Positions 35,427 through 46,621 of a stretch of 64,000 nucleotides of DNA are shown here, one piece after another. The DNA comes from Pollenia angustigena. Lineage: Eukaryota; Arthropoda; Insecta; Diptera; Polleniidae. A model generated the notes under the pieces. The model did no database searches, was not told where the DNA came from, and was given only the letters and a program-made list of their open reading frames with translations. Location: positions 13,968,001 to 14,032,000 of the forward strand of contig OV884060.1 of the NCBI GenBank assembly GCA_930367215.1. The letters are read 5' to 3'. Within the stretch, counting starts at the first letter, position 1. The number at the start of each line of letters is the position of its first letter. Made by a program: the position numbers and the translations under genes.

Positions 35427-36626
35427 CAGTGTTGCCAAAACTTTGTGACCAAAAGTTGCTAAATTTACGGAAAAAAATTGCTAAAAATGGGTTAAAAAAT
35501 GGCTAAAAGTTTTTTTTTTTAAATAAAAACTCATTTAAATTCAATAACAAAACAGAAAAAATTCATTTAAAGTTGTTTACGATGATACTGTAAGTTAAGA
35601 TCAATTTGTTAAATAAGAATAAACGGAAATGAATATTTTGATAGATATTTAAAAAATTAAATCATCGATAAATTCGATGTCGTTATTGTTCATCTCATAG
35701 GAATCATTCGTGCCTATCAGTTTTAAATAGTTTGAAGGTAAAACATTATCACGACAACATTTACCCAACACCTTTTGAGTCCGGATCTACAATAAAAAAA
35801 AACAAGTAAGAAAGTATAGTCGGTCAAACCTAACCACATTAGAAGCTATGTACTACATTTTATTAAATTATCTGCAAATTTGCGACCTGTACTTTGGCAA
35901 AATGTTTACATGGTCAGCCAGACAACCGATCAAACATCGTTAAATTGACTCAGAAAGTGACTTTGAGTCTATCGGTATACGTAAAGGTGGGCTTAGGCCC
36001 AATATTTTAAGGTGTTACAAACATCCGCACAAACGCATGGTACCCTCTCCAATACTGTGGTGTTGGTATCAATATTTTATTGTTATGGTAAAAATATTTA
36101 CCTAATCGAATTTACGGTTGCTAAATGTAACCTTTTTTCTCAAATTACTTTTAACGATGTTTACTTGGCTTAACACTCTCTCTACTTCAGCATTAGACCA
36201 TGGAAGTGAGAGAAACCTTATAGTCAATTCTAAAATTTCTAAAAAAAATTTTGTTGCCGCCTTCATCTTTTTATTGATATACTTGCAACCAGAAAGAAAC
36301 ACCGATGTTTGTGTTAATCCAGTTTATAAATTTAATATTGGAATACTGTTCCTTTATTTTGAAAGATGTTTCATGATCATAGTTTATAGCGATTTTCAAC
36401 ATTTGTTAAAGTTGTGATTTAAATTAAAGGCGTTTTAATTGTTTATAATGTTTATTTTACTTTTATAAATTTTTATAAAAAATTAAAAATTATTCTTTTA
36501 AAAGAAAAAGGGCAAACAAATTTTTATGGCTAAGCAAGTTGAAAAAAGGCTTCAAAAAATGGCTAATGGCTAAACTCATTTTTTAATGACTAAACAGGAT
36601 GAAAAATGGCTAAATTGGCAACACTG
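35427..36626 (-). mobile_element. hAT element (TIR CAGTGTTGCCAA), copy 1, inside the satellite
   Basis: TIR CAGTGTTGCCAAA / TTGGCAACACTG, with an 8-bp TSD CCTATAAA on both sides, which is itself part of the satellite unit. Subterminal repeats are TGGCTAAA. A transposase piece is at 36102-36302 and an F-repeat segment at 35805-36075. The same arrangement in inverse orientation occurs at 44344-45545. Confidence 0.95.
36102..36302 (-). pseudogene. hAT transposase dimerisation domain fragment
   Basis: Contains ILELTIRFLSLPWSN followed by AEVERVLSQVNIVKSNLR, the conserved hATC dimerisation motif (LP.SNA.VER.FS) at the C-terminus of hAT transposases. About 65 residues remain, with no catalytic domain. 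In an intact enzyme this region assembles the multimer; here it is a relic of the parental autonomous element. Confidence 0.85.
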
Positions 36627-36780
36627 CCTATAAATAAAAAATTCTGGCAAAATTTCCTAGAAATAAAAAATTCTGGCAAAATTTCCAAGAAATAAAAAAT
36701 TCTGGCAAACTTTCCTATAACTTACAAATTTTGGCAAAATCTCCTACAAATCATAAAAAAATTTCCTATAAATAAATTTC
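36627..36780. repeat. minisatellite, right part beyond the hAT insertion
   Basis: Five to six more units (AAAAATTCTGGCAAAATTTC type) continue the array of 33980-35426, proving that the hAT jumped into an existing satellite. Confidence 0.9.
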
Positions 36781-36782
36781 GT

Positions 36783-36899
36783 ATGAAATTAAAAGTTAAC
36801 TGATGATTTTTCATTCTTGACTGACTTGGGAATCGAACCAAAGTTTTCACGGACACGTAGCCCTAACATTTTTCGATAGTATCCACACTCAGGGCTGTC
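36783..36899 (-). repeat. SINE head fragment
   Basis: Minus strand: GGTTCGATTCCCAAGTCAG (B-box-like) followed by TCAAGAATGAAAAATCATC. Related to the SINE at 24960-25180. Its last bases TCCACACT are the target site of the element at 36900. Confidence 0.55.
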
Positions 36900-37683
36900 A
36901 GACTTGGGGATTTATCCCCAAAGTTGGGGATTTCATGCGAGCAAAAAGGACAAAGAAAGTCATTTGGGGATTGGGGATTTTTTTGGGGATTAAAAAGAAA
37001 ATATCGGGGATTTTTTTGGGGATTTTACACTTTTTTAATATACATGGTACTTTATAAGCTCTTGTTTTTTTTCTTTAGGGATTGTTTAAAACAAATAATT
37101 TGAACATAGAATCTTAAACCGTTGACAACACACAAAATTTTTAATTTTTTAAAGACAATCTTAAATCAAATATGTATGTCTTCCCCAAAAATAAGTAAAT
37201 ATGAATGACAATATAATAAAGTTTGGGAAAAAGAATGCTGGGAGTAGTTATTATGCATCGAAGTATTAAATAAATGACGGATATGTATTTTTTTTTATTG
37301 TTGATTATAAGGATGTCTAAAAACGATTGAACAAGCTCCAAATTCTTATAAATTGGCTCATTCGTCTTCAATAACAGCATATTGTTTTGCTTGTAGTTCC
37401 TCACTGGAATTGCATAATTAGGATTTAAAAAAAAACATGCCAAAACCAGTCGCTAAAAAAACAAAATAAAATAATTTTTTTGACTAAAAATTTTTATTTG
37501 GGGATTTTTGGGGATTTCTTATTAAAATTTTTCTTACAATTTTTAAAAAAAAATTTAAATTTGGTTAGAAAAAAAAACAAAAAAAAATATTAACTTTTTA
37601 ACGTTTTGTTTTTAATTTGGGGATTTTTGGGGATATTTTTTTAATTTTTTGGGGACAAGGAAAATAAGTACCTGGCAGCCCTG
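36900..37683. mobile_element. hAT-like element with GGGGATT arrays
   Basis: TIR CAGGGCTGTCAG / CTGGCAGCCCTG, with 8-bp flanks TCCACACT / TCTAAACT (six of eight match, an aged TSD). Both ends hold TTGGGGATTTTTGGGG arrays. The core is AT-rich and without transposase. The TIR matches the relic at 901-912. Confidence 0.8.
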
Positions 37684-37691
37684 TCTAAACT

Positions 37692-37850
37692 ATCTCTTCA
37701 GAAGGGCTTGCGGTTTAACACTCACCCAGGTCAGTCAATAATGAGAAATTATCAGAAAATTTTAATTAATTTCATGTTGTAAAATTTCTTTCCTTATAAA
37801 AATAATTTAATGAAAATTAAATTTAATAAATTTTAGCCTGAATAAAAATA
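37692..37850 (+). repeat. SINE body/tail fragment in opposite orientation
   Basis: CCCAGGTCAGTCAATAATGAG, TTTCATGTTGTAAAATTTC and an AATTTAATAAATTTTAGCC tail match the SINE body, plus orientation. With 36783-36899 it makes a head-to-head pair around the hAT-like insertion. Confidence 0.55.
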
Positions 37851-37854
37851 TTAA

Positions 37855-39150
37855 AAAAAAAATGTGGACTTCAATAAACAATTCAATAAAACAACCCCCT
37901 ACTAATTATTTTATTTTACATATTTTATTATTTTTATAGAGAAGTTTTCTTTAATTTAATTCAAAGTCAACTTTTATGCTTTTGCAATAAAATTCATCAA
38001 TTTTTGATGTTCCTTAAAATATTGTTGTGTATTATTTATCATTTTCGTAAAATATATTTATGTGCGGTTGGCATATTTTTAAATTGGTAACAAATATATC
38101 GTTCCAGTTATTTCTTATTGGCCTGGCCATATGTTATTGTGGTCGTAAAGTATTGGCGACCAGATTTTATATATTTAATGATTTTAAAATTATGACGAAG
38201 CCGGTAGGCCAACTACAACAACAATGACCAAATTCTTTATTAATTGAAAAGACAAATAATGCTATGAAAATTCAATATATTATGCCACAATGCAATATAA
38301 AATATGTACCAGCAACTACACCTGCAACAACACCAACACATGTTGACAACTACAAACTACCTTTAACTTAAACAGTTAAACATGTTTGTTCTCTACGACA
38401 CATACAAATGTACATTCGTGTGTCATAAATACCTTTACATCCTTTTTATGCATGTGGAGGAAATAAACCCAAAAAAAGATATTCATTATCCATAATACTT
38501 ACTTGTGATGATGAGTGCAATTTCGATAATGTGGTCTTACATGGCGGCCACAAAATATTGGTTTCGTATACACGGCCACTTTCAACAGTTAACCAAAATA
38601 CAGGCAGACACAATTAAAAGTTGGCTTTTAGAGTAAAAATAAATTGTAGTGAGTGTATTTGTTTGTGTAGTTGTAGACATGTGCGATGGTTTTTTTCTGG
38701 TAATAATGTTTAACTATAAAGTTTATACTTTGTGAATGTTTGTATGATGAGGTCAATATGATGATAATTGCTGAAAATGTTTTGATGGTGTGAGTGTTAA
38801 CATTAATAAATAAAATAATAAATAAATACAAATATCGCTACAATTGAAAAGCAGTTACTATAGTGAGTCCTGCACTGGAATCGAAGGCTGAACCTCCTGA
38901 CTTATAGATTGTTTGAGAAATTGCTTGTGTGCGTTACGGCATTTAAGATTCATTTTAATTCAGTCTCTAAATTTAGTTTAACTAAATTTCACTAATTTTA
39001 TTAGAAAATATATAAAGGACATATAGTATATATTATGAGTCTTTATATGTAGCGAAGCAGATTTGAAGATGTCCATCTGTCCATCTCACCATCTCTCTAT
39101 TGGAATGGGGTTTCCAAAAATCTTAAAAATTATAGAAAATAGGTTGTTAT
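37855..39150. other. host-like non-coding stretch
   Basis: AT-rich with scattered CAACAACACCAACAC-type text (38320). A SINE-like head may lie near 38865-38900 (CTGGAATCGAAGGCTGAAC), too short to call. No gene. Confidence 0.35.
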
Positions 39151-39158
39151 ATATTATA

Positions 39159-40066
39159 CTAGCTTAATCCGGTGCGCTTCGCTACACTGCTTTAAACACT
39201 TTATCGGTTGAGAGATATATAATATATGCATCCTATGGAAGGTATTTCCCCCCTGCGCCTACCCGCTTTATTTCTATTTTCAAAAGTGTAGTATACCATA
39301 ATAGTGACTTCTACAAAGTTTGAACATTCTTACTATAACAGTTTTTAAGATATCCGATATTATACATTGGCGTCCTATGGGGGGAAATACTTCCTCCGCT
39401 TCTATTTTATTTCAATTTTGGAGCTCAGAAGATCCTACTACCAAAAGTTCAACAAATTGCTTGCAGCGGCTGTTAGTAATATTTCTATATATCAGGGGTA
39501 CTGCTCCTCCTCTGGCTACCCCGCCCATTTCTATACTGAAATTTATAGTTAACACAATAGTAGCTTTAACCACGTTTGAAGACTCACCCTTTAATAGTTC
39601 TTCAGTTGAGCGATATTTAATATATGCATATTATGAAAGGTATTTCCCCCCCTGCGCCTACCCGCTTTATTTTTATTTTATATAGTGTAGTATACCATAA
39701 GAGTGACTTCTACAAAGTTTGAACATTCTCACTATAACAGTTCTTAATATATGCGATATTAAACATTGGCGTCCTATGGGGGAAACCACTTTTCCGCTGC
39801 TACTGTATTTCAATTTTGGGGCTCAGAAGATCCTACTACCAAAAGTTCAACAAAATGCGTGAAGCGGCTTTTAAGATATGCGATATTTATTATTGGCATC
39901 CAATGGGGAGTACCAATTCCCCTGCCCCCATCGAAAAAATAAGTAGCCTAAGTCACGTGATGCTACTGTAAAAATTTTAGGAAAATCGGTTCAGTAGTTT
40001 AGGAGTCTATAAGTCAACATACAAACAAACAAGCACACAAACATTTTTCATTTTTATATATATAGA
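39159..40066 (-). mobile_element. non-autonomous Helitron, copy 2
   Basis: On the minus strand it starts TCTATATATATAAAAATG after A and ends with the GTGTAGCGAAGCGCACC hairpin and CTAG before T, the complete canonical Helitron termini with A/T target. Contains two tandem module copies (boxes at 39240 and 39640). About 85 percent similar to the other copies; no coding capacity. Confidence 0.9.
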
Positions 40067-40069
40067 TTG

Positions 40070-41460
40070 TCACATTTGCTCCATTCATATTTTCTATTGA
40101 AATTGGTAAGAATTATTTTTGTGCATGATTTGCAGCTTGAATTAAGAAATTTGTTTTAAACGGAAATATGTACTCAATATAATTTTTATTCTGTTTGATA
40201 ATGTGTGTAAGTGAGTAAGTGGTCTAAGACGCTGCATTACGTTTGGTGAAGGGTATTAAAGATATGAAAGGGTATTAAAGATAGGGCTATAGACAGTCAC
40301 TCTTAATTTTTCTTTCTTTTAGTTAAATTTTCAAATTTTCAGCGTTTTTATCCATCAAATGGGTCTGAGTGCTAATTATATCACATGTTCTTTATTCGAT
40401 AATAATGTCATCCATATTTTCACAGACTGCTTGAAGTCCAAGATTGGAACAAGTCTTAAAGTCTTCTTAAATCAGTTACTCTTTCAGCCTTGTTTCGGGA
40501 TACAACCCTTTGGGGCTTCTTATAGATTAAAATTTCAACCGATTTATTAAACTGACGTGCCTTTCCTTAAATAAGGAATAAAAATCCCAATTGTTATGAG
40601 ATCAGAAAGATCTAATTCTATATGACAGGACATTAGACCATTAAACTCTTTATTGAGAGATTCGGAGATTGTGAGCAACCATCTTTGGCGGCTCGAACCT
40701 CTTGATGTTGCTCATACATGGATACACTCAATATTTTAAGCTTGAAGTTTTAAGATCATCTAAAGATGTCAGCTGCCTAGAATTCTATTTGGTATCACGG
40801 AAACCAGTAATTTTTTTTTAATTCCCTAAGCTAATCCCGCGAAGCTCTACGCTTGTATGCAGAAAAGAAACCAGAGTCTGTGCCGAGAATCGAAACTGCA
40901 ACCCCGGCGCTAGCCTACCGGGTAAGACCCTTCGGAAAACACTATTCGATATTGTTTAAACAAATTGCGTGGAGGGAATTTAAAAAAAAGAAAGCTCATT
41001 TACTGATGGTGTTATCGTGCGAACACAAGTTAACCAAACGTGAAGGTTTTTTTTTCTTTTTTTGTTAAATCAGAAATTTTAAAAATTTCGATCGTCGACC
41101 TGACGTAAAATTAAATAACAAATTTTTTATGAATCATTTCATTGCAAAGCAAATATTTGTTTGGTTCCTTCAGCTAACTGATTAAGCAGAATCAGATATC
41201 ATAACAAGAGCGTACCCAGGGAGGTAATCATGCGGTGGTCTACTCCCCCCCCCACCCTTTGGCAAGTCAAGCACTGGTATTTTGTAAACATAAATAGGGT
41301 TTGCAGGCTGTCCCATCTGAACTTCTCCTATGGGACTTACGTCCTGTATCAGTCACTCTGAATGTCTTAATTCGTAGCCCAATAATGTGCGCTTACTTTA
41401 TTAAATGTGGTTCGTAAAATAAGCTTAAATTTTTATTGGGGGTTATTGCATGGATTTTTA
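40070..41460. other. non-coding stretch with a tRNA-like patch
   Basis: GGGTATTAAAGATA is repeated 17 bp apart at 40255-40284. At 40860-40960 the minus strand reads TTGCAGTTTCGATTCTCGG preceded by GGTAGGCTAGCGCCGG, a tRNA-like A/B-box arrangement suggesting another tRNA-derived SINE. A C-rich end (TACTCCCCCCCCCACCC) is at about 41241. No gene recognised. Confidence 0.35.
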
Positions 41461-41468
41461 ATATTTTG

Positions 41469-42664
41469 GGCTCCACGAAAAGCCCCCCAATGAAATAACG
41501 AAATGAAATATTCCTCAATTTTTTTTTCATACATTTTTGGGTTTTATTTCATATGAAAAAACTCCCAATTTTTATGGGCCGTTTTTCATTTTTTTGGGAA
41601 TTATTTCATTCTTCATTTGGGGTTTTCAAATTATGAAATAATCTCCAATGAAATAACACCCAACAAATTTTTAAAATTCGGTGCTTGTTTCATAGCGTGT
41701 TTAATTTGGGTGTTATTTCATTTTTAATTCGGAGGTTATTTCATTTTTAACACTAAAGTTAAGTATTGAAATCTGGCTTCGCATACTAAAGTTTTTCTGC
41801 TTGATGGCCTGCGGCCGTGCTTAGGGATTTTTTCCTCCAGTAGGACGCGGCAGGTGGCTTCGCTGAATGAAGTTTTCCTGCGTGCGTCACAGGAATAAAA
41901 AAATGTTTTTCAATGATAACTAAAAATTTTCCCTTTTACAGAATGTTGACACCATGCGTAACACTATTGTGGAAAAGTATGGCTTTGTCTCTCATTTGTG
42001 AAAAAAAAATATGGCTATATCTCTCATTTCGCAAAATTTTAAATATGACCTTACCTCTCAATGATTGGGCGATAAGACCATAACGGCTTTATCTCCCATT
42101 CAATTGAGCAATAAAGCCATTATGGCCTTACCTCCCATGGTTAAAAAGCACCCCCCCCCCCCCCCATCCGTGTAAAGGCCAACCGTATAAGGCAAATTGT
42201 CTTCCGAACTGCAAAAATAGAGCAGGGCTACAAGGATCTACGGGCGGGTAAAATAACTACAGCAATATTTTTGAACCGAATATATCCTTATTATTACGAA
42301 GACGCCTGCGGGCCTCCACACGATTCATTTCAATAATTTTGCGACTTTGCTATTGGTCCATATTGACTTCATGAAATCCTTGGTGAAACTGACTCTTTTA
42401 TGAATATTGGGCATAATTTCATTTTTGTTGCTGATGGGGTTAATTTAATTGGGGGTTATTTCATTTTCATCATTGGGTGTTATTTCATATGAAATAATAT
42501 CAAAATATTGGGGGTTGTTTCGTTTTCGTTTTGGGGTTTATTTAATTTATTTTTCGATTTTATTTCATTCACTGCTTTTGGGTGTTATTTCCTATTTTTT
42601 GGGGATTATTTCATTGGGGGCTATTTCCTGGGCGTTATTTCATTGGGGGGCTTTTCGTGGAGCC
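41469..42664. mobile_element. foldback element with 8-bp TSD, 1.2 kb
   Basis: Starts GGCTCCACGAAAAGCCCC and ends with its exact reverse complement. TSD ATATTTTG is perfect (41461-41468, 42665-42672). Some 200-250 bp at each end consist of diverged GGGGGTTATTTCATT units, opposite in direction on the two sides. The centre (41775-42170) has GC-rich modules starting TGGCTTCGC and repeated TATGGC..TATCTCTCATT units. No transposase. The open frames at the right end are translations of the G/T-rich array. Confidence 0.85.
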
Positions 42665-42689
42665 ATATTTTGCCTTGGGAAATAAACCA

Positions 42690-43620
42690 CGACAAAATCT
42701 AGGTGCATTCTTTATTTTTATACTCAAAATCGGCTGTCCACCAAAATAAAACTACTTTTAAATTTAAAGAATGAAGAAAAACTTGACAAAATTACTTTAT
42801 TTGTTTCTTGCAATTAGCGTTTCAGAATTTTTTTTTTTTAAGTTTTCAGTAAAAAATTTTTAATCAAAAACTAAATAAATTTTTAAAAATTAAATTAAAA
42901 TTCTATTAAAATTCAATACATTCTACAAACATCTTGTGCGTAAGTATTTCAAAATATAAAGTCCCCTAAAATTAAAAGCTCAAAATTTTTTATTTAGTTT
43001 CTAATCATTTTAAACAAATTTCCCACAACAAAACGAGAAATAATTCAAAAAAAAAAATAAAGCAAAAGGTTAAAAATCTCAATATATGCACAAGCACACG
43101 CATACATTCCAATTTGCTTCTGTACATTTTTACACAAATATGTATATATACAGAGGTTTTTCCTATTTATTTATATACATTTTTTGCTACTCTCAGAAAA
43201 CCCACCCTCTCTAACAAAAAATACACTACAATGTCAAAAAAGAAAAATTGTATATACGCGTTTTAGTACCAGCATCAGAATATGCCAACACCAAAAAAAA
43301 TGTAAACAATTTGGTGGAAAAAAGCTCCGCCCTACTAGAAGAGTAGAATTGTGAGTGTGTGTTTTCATGTGGGACCATGAGAACAACATTTACGGCTAAA
43401 AATAACAATAAAAACAAAAACAGCAGCAATTTTTTTTTAAACAATATTTTTATTTTAATCAGCAATAACCACTTTTTGTAGCAACATTATGTTGCCGTTA
43501 CCACACTTGGATGACTTTTTCTTTATCGCAAAGGGAAGGGGGTAAATTTTCAGTAGGTATTATTTTTAAAATAAAATAAAAAAAAACTGGTGAACAAAGT
43601 AAAAGGAGTAACGAATAGAA
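42690..43620. other. host-like non-coding stretch
   Basis: AT-rich with CACAAGCACACGCATACATTCC-like text near 43089 and poly-A runs. Nothing coding. Confidence 0.35.
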
Positions 43621-43639
43621 GAATTGGGCTTCGGAGTGC

Positions 43640-44250
43640 ATTAAACGGAGCTCAGCTACAAGGATTACTGCAGGGTTTTCTAGGCGGAGATACTTGCGAT
43701 CATGGAATCTGTGGACTGGCTCAGACTATCTGCTGTGTCGGCGACTGCTGAGGATATTCTCACTGAAAGCCTTGCCGCTGTTTAGACCTTGGATTCAGTC
43801 GCCCTGAAAAGAATAAAAGCGCTTAACCGCCGCTCATCACTAAACGAGATGGCTAACCATTTTGGTATCAGGATTACATGGGTCCCAGGGCACAGGGATA
43901 TACTGGGGAACACTAGGGCAGACGAGCCTGCTATACTTGGCATTACCTTACGGGTGTCTCTGCTCTGTCACTATTGCTAATAACAGATAAGCCAAAAAAT
44001 TGTCTCTACTATCGATGCCCAAGAGTATCTTTTGTCACGGGACACTGTCTGTTAAGTAGGCATGCACAGCGTCTGGAAGATAAAGACTATGATTACTGCC
44101 TCAGCTGTGATTACGAAATTGTAGAAAAGGGACGCAGAACACCTGCTCTATCACTGTCCTACACTGGCGAGCAACAACTGAACGAAATCGTATCCGCCAC
44201 CTTTGACGGAAAGTACGATATCTCTGGGGTTGAAGTGGAGCGCGTTTAAA
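43640..44250 (+). pseudogene. non-LTR retrotransposon RNase H and C-terminal finger remnant
   Basis: One frame reads F, stop, AEILAIMESVDWLRLS, a further stop near 43783, then ALKRIKALNRRSSL and WVPGHRDILGNTRADE (43885-43935). These are the RNase H landmarks (FQAEILAI with Q turned into a stop; VPGH..I.GN..AD). A +1 shift follows, with SFVTGHCLLSRHAQRL and YDYCLSC, the zinc-finger-like tail equivalent to that at 7301-7750. It is therefore an R1/LOA/I-type LINE 3' end, more decayed than the 7.3 kb copy. Confidence 0.8.
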
Positions 44251-44343
44251 ATTTGGGTTGTTTCAAGGGTGGGCGCTCTGTTAAGTAGAACTCCATGGTA
44301 TCACAATGGATCACAAGTTTAAGTGTTTCAGATGAATACCGAC

Positions 44344-45545
44344 CAGTGTTGCCAATTTAGCCATTTAGTGGCTAGATTTAACCATTTTTCACCCTGTTTA
44401 GCCATTAAAAAATGAGTTTAGCCATTAGCCATTTTTTTTAGCCATTTTTCAACTTGTTTAGCCATAAAATTTTTTTGCCGTTTTTCTTTTAAAAGAATAA
44501 TTTTTATTTTATTATAAAAATTTATAAAAGCAAAATAAACATTTTGAACAATTAAAACGCCTTTAATTTAAATCACAACTTTTACAAATGTTGAAAATCG
44601 CTATAAACCATCATTATGAAACATCTTTTAAAATAAAGGAACAGTATTCCACTATAAAATTTATAAAATGGATCAACACAAACATCACTGTTTCTTTCTG
44701 GTTGCAAGTATTTCAATTAAGGGATGCAGGCGGTAACAAAATTGTTTTAGAAATTTCAGAATTGACTATAAAGTTGCTCTCACTTCCATGGTCTAATGCT
44801 GAAGTAGAGAGGGTGTTTAACCAAGTAAACATCGTTAAAAGTAATTTGAGAAATAGGTTACATTAAGCAACCGTTAATTCGATTTTATCAATTAGGTAAA
44901 TATTTTTACTATAACAATACAATATTTATAACACCACCACAATAGTGGAGAGGGTACTATGCGTTTGTGCTGATGTCTGTAACACCTTAAAATATTGGTC
45001 CTTATCACTTTCTGAATCACTTTCTGACTCAAATTAACGATGTTTGACCGGCTGGCTTGCTGTCCATGTGAACCTTGTGCGCAAAGAACAGGTCGCAATT
45101 TAGAGATTATTTGATAAAATTTGGTACAAAGGTTCTAATGTGGTCTAGGGTATCATAAAGTCGGGTTTAACCGACTATACTTTCTGACTTGTTTTTTATT
45201 GTAGATGTGGACTCAAAAGGTTGGGTAAATGTTGTCGTGATTATGATTTACCTTCAAATTATTTAAAACTTATGATTATTTTAAACTAATATGTGATTCC
45301 TATGAGATGAACAATAAGGACATCGAATTTATCGATGATTTAGTATTTTAATATTAATTTATTTTAATATTAATTTACGTTTATTCTTATTTAACAAATT
45401 GATCTTAACTCACAATTTCATCGTAAACAACTTTAAATTAATTATTTCTGTTTTGTTATTGAATTTTAATGTGTTTTTATTTAAAAAAGCTTTAAACCAT
45501 TCTTTTAGCCTTTTTTCCGTAAATTTAGCCATTTAGGCAACACTG
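44344..45545 (+). mobile_element. hAT element (TIR CAGTGTTGCCAA), copy 2
   Basis: TIR CAGTGTTGCCAATTTAGCC / GGCAACACTG; perfect 8-bp TSD ATACCGAC (44336-44343, 45546-45553). Same length (1202 vs 1200 bp) and internal order as 35427-36626, opposite orientation, with TTTAGCCATTTTT arrays at both ends. Contains an F-repeat segment (44935-45190), so F had joined the element before it spread. Confidence 0.95.
44588..44866 (+). pseudogene. hAT transposase C-terminal fragment
   Basis: A 92-residue open frame: residues 62-92 include LSLPWSNAEVERVFNQVN, the hATC dimerisation motif. The first 50 residues may retain upstream alpha-helical sequence or be non-coding DNA read through. No RNase H-like DDE domain is present between the TIRs, so the element is non-autonomous and could only be mobilised in trans. 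The motif is better kept than in copy 1. Confidence 0.85.
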
Positions 45546-45554
45546 ATACCGACT

Positions 45555-46548
45555 GCCATTTCTACCTAACCTGACAAATAATCAAAGATTCTTTAATTGC
45601 TAAAACAAATGAGTCAAGTAAGTAAGTTTAATTAAAGTTTTTCGCCTTCATATATGCTAAATACTTGGTAATATTATAAGCCCTTAAGCAGAACTTGAGA
45701 AAAACATTATCATTTAGCAAAAAAGTATTAAACGATGAAATATTATTTTAAATAATTAATAATTATTTTTTCAAAAATTTCTAAAAATTTTAATTAAACT
45801 GCTCTTTAATTGTATTAAGCAATGTCTTTTTTGCTATAAATTTCATTGCAACTCCTTTTATTATGCTTTGCTTTTTTGTTGATTTTATATTTTCACTTTT
45901 TCCCACACTTCATTAAAAACAAAATTATAATTCTCATCACGTTATTTGTGCAGTAATGCCATCATAAATTACTAAACAGGTTAAACATGTTTATGCATTT
46001 ATTTCAGACATAGCATACTTTTAGGTAACCTCAATAACAAGCAAAAGCATTGCATACTTAAGGGTAAACTGAATGAAATTACAACAAAAAACCTTCAAAT
46101 TTTAAACAAACAAAAAATAAGAAAACCATAAGAAAGCTCAAAAAAGTTTATGTAGAAAGTATATCATCCTCTTAATTACTTAAAAGGACTACAAAAAATC
46201 GAATATACTAATTTTGATTTTATTAAATTTTCCCTTCAAATTGCACCAAGAAGCTGCATAAATTCAAACGGCTAAAACTGAAGTCTCTGACAAGGAAGCC
46301 AAACAAAAAAAGATGTAATGAACAACATCTCCGTCTACAGGATGTAACTGTTAATTGCACTATGACCTCGTAATGATCAGGATGTATAACAAGACAAGTA
46401 AACACGAACTAATTTTCAAAATATAAACGTCCTGCTAAAAACAGTTACACGCACTCTTAGTGCAATATGCTACAGCAGTCTTGTTACCTGTAGGTAAAAA
46501 AGCTTCTGCCACAACATCTTCGCGTGGCAAGTATGACTTTTTTGTATT
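45555..46548. other. host-like non-coding stretch
   Basis: No repeat or coding sequence recognised. It lies upstream of the candidate promoter at 46549. Confidence 0.35.
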
Positions 46549-46615
46549 TATAAAAACAAAATTGCGGAAGTTGCCACACATTACAAACCCGTGGTGAAGA
46601 AAATGAAATTCTCTT
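46549..46615 (+). promoter_or_regulatory. candidate core promoter with tiny first coding exon
   Basis: TATAAAAA (46549-46556) is followed about 47 nt later by an ATG (46603) in AAGAAAATGAAATTC, and 13 nt into the frame by a consensus donor GTAAGT (46616). The predicted start is MKFS. Fly genes for secreted proteins, cuticle proteins among them, often interrupt the signal peptide after four codons in this way. A possible next exon is 47566-47609. Evidence is positional only and the gene body is not identified. Confidence 0.25.
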
Positions 46616-46621
46616 GTAAGT

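Noticed and set aside
33980..36780. CRISPR-like array
   Set aside because: No unique spacers; head-to-tail satellite in a eukaryotic setting.
42449..42702. Overlapping G/F/I-rich open frames
   Set aside because: Translation of the GGGGGTTATTTCATT array of the foldback element, not a membrane protein gene.
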